DNA of 8,836 bases from an uncultured bacterium (GTDB taxonomy: Bacteria; Bacteroidota; Bacteroidia; Chitinophagales; CAIOSU01): positions 1-8,836 of the forward strand of contig CAIOSU010000061.1 of the NCBI GenBank assembly GCA_903861055.1, read 5' to 3'. Positions within the stretch are counted from its first letter, which is position 1, and each line of letters begins with the position of its first letter. The notes beneath the pieces are model-generated. The model was not told where the DNA came from and did not search any database. It saw nothing but the letters and a program-made list of their open reading frames with translations. A program made the position numbers and the translations under genes. Positions 5,534-8,836 of this stretch are shown here, in pieces.

Positions 5534-6553
5534 CTATTTATTCAAAAACCGATCCTCCACGTACGCCACACAAAGGTCGATGGTGGCTTGTATGCCCTGT
5601 TTGTGGGTGCGCTCAACGCCGTGGCTGGCGCTTACGCCCGGGCCAATAAGGCCAACCCGTAGGTTTTTGCCCGCACGCAATGCGGCAGACCCATCAGAAC
5701 CATAGTAGGGGTATACATCCAAGGCATAAGGTATTTCGTTGGCCTCGGCTAGTTGCACTAGTTTTTTGCGGAACGCATAGTCATAAGGGCCGCTAGAGTC
5801 TTTGGCGCAAATGGAGCAGTGGGTTTCTTTGCCTGCGCAGCCGTCGCCTACCACGCCCATATCAATTACCAGCATTTCGTCGGCAACTTCCGAATAACCG
5901 CCTGTGCCGCCGTGGCCTACTTCCTCGTAGTTGCTAAAGTATAGCTCTACAGGTACGTCCCAGCCCTTTTCTTTGGCTATGCGTGCCAACTCAAACAATA
6001 CTAAGCAGCCAGCCTTATTATCCATGAATTTGGATTTGATAAAGCCGCTTTTGTACTCTGTATAGTGCGTTTCGAAACAAACAAAATCGCCCACCCTGAT
6101 GCCCAATTGCTTGGTTTCCGATTCGCTGGTTACCACCTCGTCCAGCCGCACGTGCATGGTCTCTAGTTCGCGCTTGGTCGTGCTTAGGTCTTTATTTACA
6201 TGCGATGCAGGGTTGTTCAATAACAAGGTGCCATGGTAGGTGTGATTATCGAGGGTGCGCACGCGCAAGTAACTACCTTCGTAGGCGTTCAACGATACGC
6301 CACCAATGGTGGATATGCGCAAAGTGCCATCACCTTTGATGCCTGTAACTATGCCACCCAAGGTATCAACGTGGGCCGCTATTACTAGTTGTGGGGCTTC
6401 GCCAAGGGCGCAGCGAACTGCCCCTTTGTTCGTAAACTCGGGCTTCCAGCCATAGCTTTTCAATAGGTCATAAATATATACGCTGGCTTCTTCGGTATAG
6501 CCACTTGGCGAATCAATGTTTACCAGTTCTTCGAGGGTTTTACAATCTAGCAT
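5534..6553 (-). CDS. M42-family metallopeptidase (glutamyl/tetrahedral-type aminopeptidase)
   Basis: A 339-residue member of the M42 family, di-metal aminopeptidases that usually form large cytoplasmic dodecamers and trim short peptides released by proteases. The expected ligands and catalytic residues are visible: AAHVDT with His61 and Asp63, KFMDNKAG with bridging Asp178, SNYEEVGHGG with general base Glu210 and metal ligand Glu211, VIDMGVVGDG with Asp231, and SASHGVERTH with His311 in place of the usual HSPVE-type ligand site. Length is typical. The frame can be extended nine codons to a TTG at 6580, but that would put the start upstream of the likely transcription start; the ATG at 6553 leads directly into LDCKTLEELVNIDSPSGY, the normal family beginning. 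The exact peptide preference is not readable. Confidence 0.93.
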   Translation of the reverse strand: MLDCKTLEELVNIDSPSGYTEEASVYIYDLLKSYGWKPEFTNKGAVRCALGEAPQLVIAAHVDTLGGIVTGIKGDGTLRISTIGGVSLNAYEGSYLRVRTLDNHTYHGTLLLNNPASHVNKDLSTTKRELETMHVRLDEVVTSESETKQLGIRVGDFVCFETHYTEYKSGFIKSKFMDNKAGCLVLFELARIAKEKGWDVPVELYFSNYEEVGHGGTGGYSEVADEMLVIDMGVVGDGCAGKETHCSICAKDSSGPYDYAFRKKLVQLAEANEIPYALDVYPYYGSDGSAALRAGKNLRVGLIGPGVSASHGVERTHKQGIQATIDLCVAYVEDRFLNK

Positions 6554-6579
6554 GGTACAAATGTAAATAGAATGTACCA
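6553..6579 (-). promoter_or_regulatory. M42 gene promoter: -7 element inside a 7-base inverted repeat
   Basis: TACATTTG at 6565-6558 exactly matches TAnnTTTG and ends 4 bases before the ATG. It is enclosed by perfect arms TGGTACA (6553-6559) and TGTACCA (6573-6579), 20 bases centre to centre, or about two helical turns, which is the form of an operator for a dimeric repressor. No clear -33 element is seen at 19-21 bases; an ATTGG lies only 12 bases upstream. Confidence 0.45.
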
Positions 6580-6630
6580 ATGTGCTGATTACAGATTAAT
6601 CAGTTAGTTATAAAAATTAGTACAACCTCT

Positions 6631-6655
6631 AAAAAGGCAACATAGCCAGTTGCCT
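6631..6655 (-). terminator. Rho-independent terminator of the scramblase-like gene
   Basis: On the minus strand a perfect 7-base stem AGGCAAC/GTTGCCT (6655-6649 with 6641-6635) closes a 7-base loop and is followed by TTTTAGAGG. It lies about 70 bases after the stop codon at 6725. The T-run is short, so termination may be partial. The stem core GGCAAC also occurs in the terminator at 4603-4636. Confidence 0.65.
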
Positions 6656-6724
6656 ATACGCAGGAAGGGGAAGTATGGGTGGTCTGAGCTTACCTAAAAT
6701 AAAGGGCGCAGCTCAAAAAACCCA

Positions 6725-7312
6725 TTACTCTTTCAGCACCATATCAATGCACATTACGGCTGCCATAATTAATAGGCGCAAGTCATTGTTGGCGGGTACT
6801 TTCTCTTCTATGCCCAGCACGTAGTTGTCGGCAGTGGTAAAAAACTCTTTGCCAAAGCCAGCCCATTTTTTAGTAACGTAGGCAAACTCCACATTGTCGC
6901 GAACGAATTTAAAATCCCAACCACTCCATTTACCTTTAAGGGTACAAAGCACTTGGTCGTTGGTATCATAAATATCAAACTTACCGCCCAACGAAAAGAA
7001 TTTTTGCTTAAAACAGCCCACTACCCTGCCCGTTTCATCCATAACCTCTACAGAAGATAAAAAAAAGGTTACGCCACGCTTCACTTCCAAAACCAAATCG
7101 CCACTGGTGGTGCGAATTTCGATATGAAACGGAGTCATACGCTTATAGTCGGTAAAGCGGAACATTTTGGTAAAAACACCTAGGTTGGGCTCCCTACAAG
7201 TTAGCACCTGCTGTTGGGTTTCGCCATCATAAATATCGAAGTTGTTAGAGGCCTTGAACATGCCTACTTGCTCTTTTACGAAAAAAAGGTTTTTATTGAA
7301 AATTGGATGCAT
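6725..7312 (-). CDS. Phospholipid scramblase / LURP-one-related family protein
   Basis: A 195-residue cytoplasmic-looking protein of the scramblase/LURP-one-like (Tubby C-terminal-like) superfamily. The family pattern of repeated beta-strands is visible: FNKNLFFVKEQVGMFKASNNFDIYD (about 5-29), CREPNLGVFTKMFRFTDYKRMTPFHIEIR (about 39-67), LVLEVKRGVTFFLSSVEVMDE, then a second half that echoes the first with GGKFDIYDTNDQVLCTLKGKWSGWDFKF (about 109-136) and KKWAGFGKEFFTTADNYVLGI. It closes with a hydrophobic helix LRLLIMAAVMCIDMVLKE, like the hidden C-terminal helix of scramblases. Bacterial members have no established function, and lipid scrambling has not been shown from sequence. The ATG at 7312 lies 24 bases after a perfect -7 element, and the gene has its own terminator, so it is probably monocistronic. 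Confidence 0.85.
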   Translation of the reverse strand: MHPIFNKNLFFVKEQVGMFKASNNFDIYDGETQQQVLTCREPNLGVFTKMFRFTDYKRMTPFHIEIRTTSGDLVLEVKRGVTFFLSSVEVMDETGRVVGCFKQKFFSLGGKFDIYDTNDQVLCTLKGKWSGWDFKFVRDNVEFAYVTKKWAGFGKEFFTTADNYVLGIEEKVPANNDLRLLIMAAVMCIDMVLKE

Positions 7313-7335
7313 TAGCTAGTATTTACTTGTGTTAC

Positions 7336-7343
7336 CAAAGATA
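7336..7343 (-). promoter_or_regulatory. -7 promoter element of the scramblase-like gene
   Basis: TATCTTTG is an exact match to the Bacteroidota -7 consensus TAnnTTTG, with 23 bases between it and the ATG at 7312. No -33 TTTG is visible 19-21 bases upstream. Confidence 0.45.
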
Positions 7344-7353
7344 ATAAAACTAT

Positions 7354-7459
7354 CTATACGTTTTCTTCCTTTAACTGCCTAAATACCCAAAATGCAGAAG
7401 CAATAGGCACAATGGCAATGAGGGCAACATAAAACTTGCATTCGGTAATGCAATAGGCT
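7354..7459 (-). other. ATG-less open frame resembling a small membrane protein (possible remnant)
   Basis: Just after proC, an open frame of about 34 codons ends with TAG at 7354-7356. It encodes ITECK, an unbroken hydrophobic stretch FYVALIAIVPIASAFWVF, then a charged tail RQLKEENV, which is the layout of a single-pass membrane microprotein. There is no ATG or TTG in frame; the only standard alternative codon is a GTG inside the hydrophobic stretch. Possible starts would be the rare ATT at the I of ITECK. It may be a decayed gene, a sequencing-disrupted one, or chance. Confidence 0.2.
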
Positions 7460-8255
7460 ACTTGGCAATCTTCTTATGCGAAGCCAGTATGCCCTTCACC
7501 AAAGCCGAACTGAAGCCATTGTGCTCCATCTCGTTCAAGCCAACTATGGTGCAGCCTTGTGGGGTAGTTACTTTATCAATCTCGCGCTCGGGGTGTTGAC
7601 CGTTTTCGAGCAGCAATGCAGCAGCACCCTTGGCGGTTTGTGAGGCTATCAGCAAGGCCGTATTGCTATCAAAACCAATCTCTATGCCGCCTTGCGTTGC
7701 AGCACGAATAAAGCGCAGCGCATACGCTATGCCACAGGCGCCCAACACCGTTGAGGCTTCCATCAATTCTTCATCAATAACTACAGCCTTACCTAGCTGA
7801 TTGAATAGGTTAAGTATTTCATCTTGTTGGGCAGGTGTGGCACCTTTAGCCGATATACAAGTCATGGATTGACGAATGGCGATAGCGGTGTTAGGCATAG
7901 CCCTCATAACCGTTACACCAGTACCCACTAGCACTTGTATTTCGGCAACCGTAACACCCGTAACCACCGACACGATGGTTTGGCCTGGCTGCCAAAGCTC
8001 TTTTAGCGGCATTAGCACATCGGCTACTTGCTTGGGCTTTACGGCCAAAATCACTATCCGGGCATTGTTTACCGCATCTGCGTTATCGGCTGAGGTAATG
8101 GCACCTTGCAATTTCAGCGCATCTAAAAGCGACACCTTTCGGCGGGTAACTATCAAGTTGGAAGGCGAAATATATTGGGCAGCCAAAAGGCCCTCGGCTA
8201 TAGATATGCCAAGGTTTCCGCCGCCAATAATGGCCAATCTATCTGCTTTGCTCAT
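7458..8255 (-). CDS. proC: Pyrroline-5-carboxylate reductase
   Basis: A 265-residue P5C reductase, which uses NAD(P)H to make L-proline from 1-pyrroline-5-carboxylate, the last step of proline synthesis, in the cytoplasm. Seen motifs are the N-terminal dinucleotide-binding AIIGGGNLGISIAEGL (8-23), ILAVKPKQ at the end of the Rossmann fold, the RAMPNTAIAIRQSMT segment, GACGIAYALRFI in the dimer domain, and the C-terminal signature VTTPQGCTIVGLNEMEHNG. The usual family form near the end is GGTT; here it is QGCT, a conservative variant. The frame can be extended to a TTG at 8315, but that codon lies inside a perfect -7 promoter element and the extra residues are not family-like, so the ATG at 8255 is chosen. 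It follows the pyrophosphatase gene after 87 bases. Confidence 0.96.
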   Translation of the reverse strand: MSKADRLAIIGGGNLGISIAEGLLAAQYISPSNLIVTRRKVSLLDALKLQGAITSADNADAVNNARIVILAVKPKQVADVLMPLKELWQPGQTIVSVVTGVTVAEIQVLVGTGVTVMRAMPNTAIAIRQSMTCISAKGATPAQQDEILNLFNQLGKAVVIDEELMEASTVLGACGIAYALRFIRAATQGGIEIGFDSNTALLIASQTAKGAAALLLENGQHPEREIDKVTTPQGCTIVGLNEMEHNGFSSALVKGILASHKKIAK

Positions 8256-8312
8256 GGGGTATGTTATGGTTTGTATTGAATGCCCACCTAAAAGTAACCT
8301 ATTGATAAAAAA

Positions 8313-8320
8313 CAAAGGTA
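8313..8320 (-). promoter_or_regulatory. -7 promoter element of proC
   Basis: TACCTTTG exactly matches TAnnTTTG and lies 57 bases before the proC ATG, within the gap to the pyrophosphatase gene. No good -33 element is seen. If used, it gives proC its own transcript independent of the upstream gene and excludes the TTG at 8315 as a start. Confidence 0.4.
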
Positions 8321-8342
8321 AGGTTGGTAAGCTATTTAATGG

Positions 8343-8836
8343 TTACATTTCGGCACCCGGGTCATGCTCTTTCTGCCAGTTTTGGCCATAGGTTATGGCA
8401 TCTAAGGCGGCTTTAGAGAGTTTGTTCTCCAGCTTACCGAATTTTTTGTTGTAATCTTTAATGCTGGCCTGTATAACCTCATAAGCCTCTTCGCGGCCGT
8501 AGGTATGCGTTATCTCGCAGCGGGCTGGCTGGCCGGGCATGTTTTTATAGGTAAGAAAGTAGTGTTTCAAGCGTTGTACGATACTCTCTGGGACATCAGC
8601 AATATCTTTCCACTGGCTGTATACCTCATCACCCTTCATTATGGCTATGATTTTATCGTCCGCTTCTCCGCCATCTATCATCCTAAAACCACCTATAGGT
8701 ATAGCAGGCATCAGTACATCGCCGTGGCGGATGTCGTGCTCTGTTAGCACACAAATATCCAATGGATCGCCATCACCTACTATGCCAGCACGGCCAGTTT
8801 TCTGCATGCAATATTCGCCTACTTTGGTATCGCAAA
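8343..8836 (-). CDS. ppa: Family I inorganic pyrophosphatase, 5' end outside window
   Basis: The 163 visible residues belong to a soluble family I inorganic pyrophosphatase, which hydrolyses pyrophosphate to two phosphates and so pulls biosynthetic reactions forward. The PROSITE-type signature DGDPLDI is present in GIVGDGDPLDICVL, carrying the metal-binding aspartates, followed by IPIGGFRMIDGGEADDKIIA with further active-site acids, and LKHYFLTYKNMPG. The sequence is open to the window edge (CDTKVGEYC precedes the first in-frame ATG at 8807). That ATG cannot be the start, because the conserved N-terminal strands with the YP.NYG-type region and catalytic Glu/Lys/Arg residues would be missing. 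The C-terminus is complete. The gene is upstream of proC on the same strand. Confidence 0.95.
   Translation of the reverse strand, partial: CDTKVGEYCMQKTGRAGIVGDGDPLDICVLTEHDIRHGDVLMPAIPIGGFRMIDGGEADDKIIAIMKGDEVYSQWKDIADVPESIVQRLKHYFLTYKNMPGQPARCEITHTYGREEAYEVIQASIKDYNKKFGKLENKLSKAALDAITYGQNWQKEHDPGAEM

Noticed and set aside
5469..5705. Plus-strand frame starting with TTG at 5469
   Set aside because: The first 20 or so residues look protein-like, but the start is TTG, most of the frame is antisense to the M42 gene, and no family features appear.
6675..6824. Plus-strand frame of 49 codons starting at ATG 6675 after a strong purine-rich run (AGGAAGGGG)
   Set aside because: The upstream sequence looks like a Shine-Dalgarno, but most of the frame is antisense to the scramblase-like gene and the peptide resembles nothing I know.
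7395..7457. Minus-strand 20-codon cysteine-rich frame (MQVLCCPHCHCAYCFCILGI)
   Set aside because: It lies in another frame of the hydrophobic ATG-less stretch; the cysteines come from TGC/TGT codons made by repeated ATTGCC-type sequence. It is too short and has no ribosome-binding site.
7876..8391. Plus-strand open frame of 171 codons
   Set aside because: It is antisense to proC and the pyrophosphatase 3' end, both clearly recognised. The Thr/Ser/Val-rich translation is typical of an antisense frame.
1..8836. Mobile elements, CRISPR arrays, toxin-antitoxin or phage-defence genes
   Set aside because: No transposase, integrase, terminal repeats, spaced direct repeats or defence families were seen; all identified genes have core metabolic or common accessory families on one strand.

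Overview
The window looks like a core chromosomal segment of a member of the Bacteroidota. The evidence is the gene families present (a scramblase-type LURP-one protein ending in a conserved MCIDMVLKE tail, an AccD next to a DUF2905 protein, a 4Fe-4S/CDGSH-type protein) together with several exact matches to the Bacteroidota -7 promoter element TAnnTTTG just upstream of genes and few Shine-Dalgarno sequences. Base composition is moderate and even. No tRNA, rRNA, insertion sequence, phage gene or CRISPR array was seen. All thirteen recognised genes lie on the minus strand, so transcription reads from high to low coordinates.

Layout in transcription order. From 8836 to 7458: the 3' part of a family I inorganic pyrophosphatase, then proC (pyrroline-5-carboxylate reductase). 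From 7312 to 6725: a scramblase/LURP-one-like protein, followed by a hairpin terminator. From 6553 to 5534: an M42 metallopeptidase whose start codon sits almost on top of a consensus -7 element inside an inverted repeat. The 295 bases at 5239-5533 hold no gene, only two inverted-repeat structures. From 5238 to 4666: a secreted protein of unknown function with a strong Rho-independent terminator. From 4565 to 3532: a rhomboid-family membrane protein followed by an SRPBCC/AHSA1-domain protein. From 3405 to 1459: accD, a DUF2905 membrane protein and a short-chain dehydrogenase, tightly packed as an operon. From 1365 to 1: a nitroreductase, an OsmC-like protein and a 4Fe-4S protein cut by the window edge, which form a small redox/thiol cluster.

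Most of the content is ordinary metabolism: pyrophosphate removal, proline synthesis, the first step of fatty acid synthesis, and peptide turnover. I found no convincing new multi-gene system. The most unusual signal is a perfect 16-base inverted repeat. One arm covers the ribosome-binding region of the SRPBCC gene and the other lies 32 bases past its stop codon, so the two ends of that mRNA could base-pair. Other points worth checking are a promoter that overlaps a terminator upstream of the rhomboid gene, a possible leaderless M42 transcript, and an ATG-less frame resembling a small membrane protein between proC and the scramblase-like gene.
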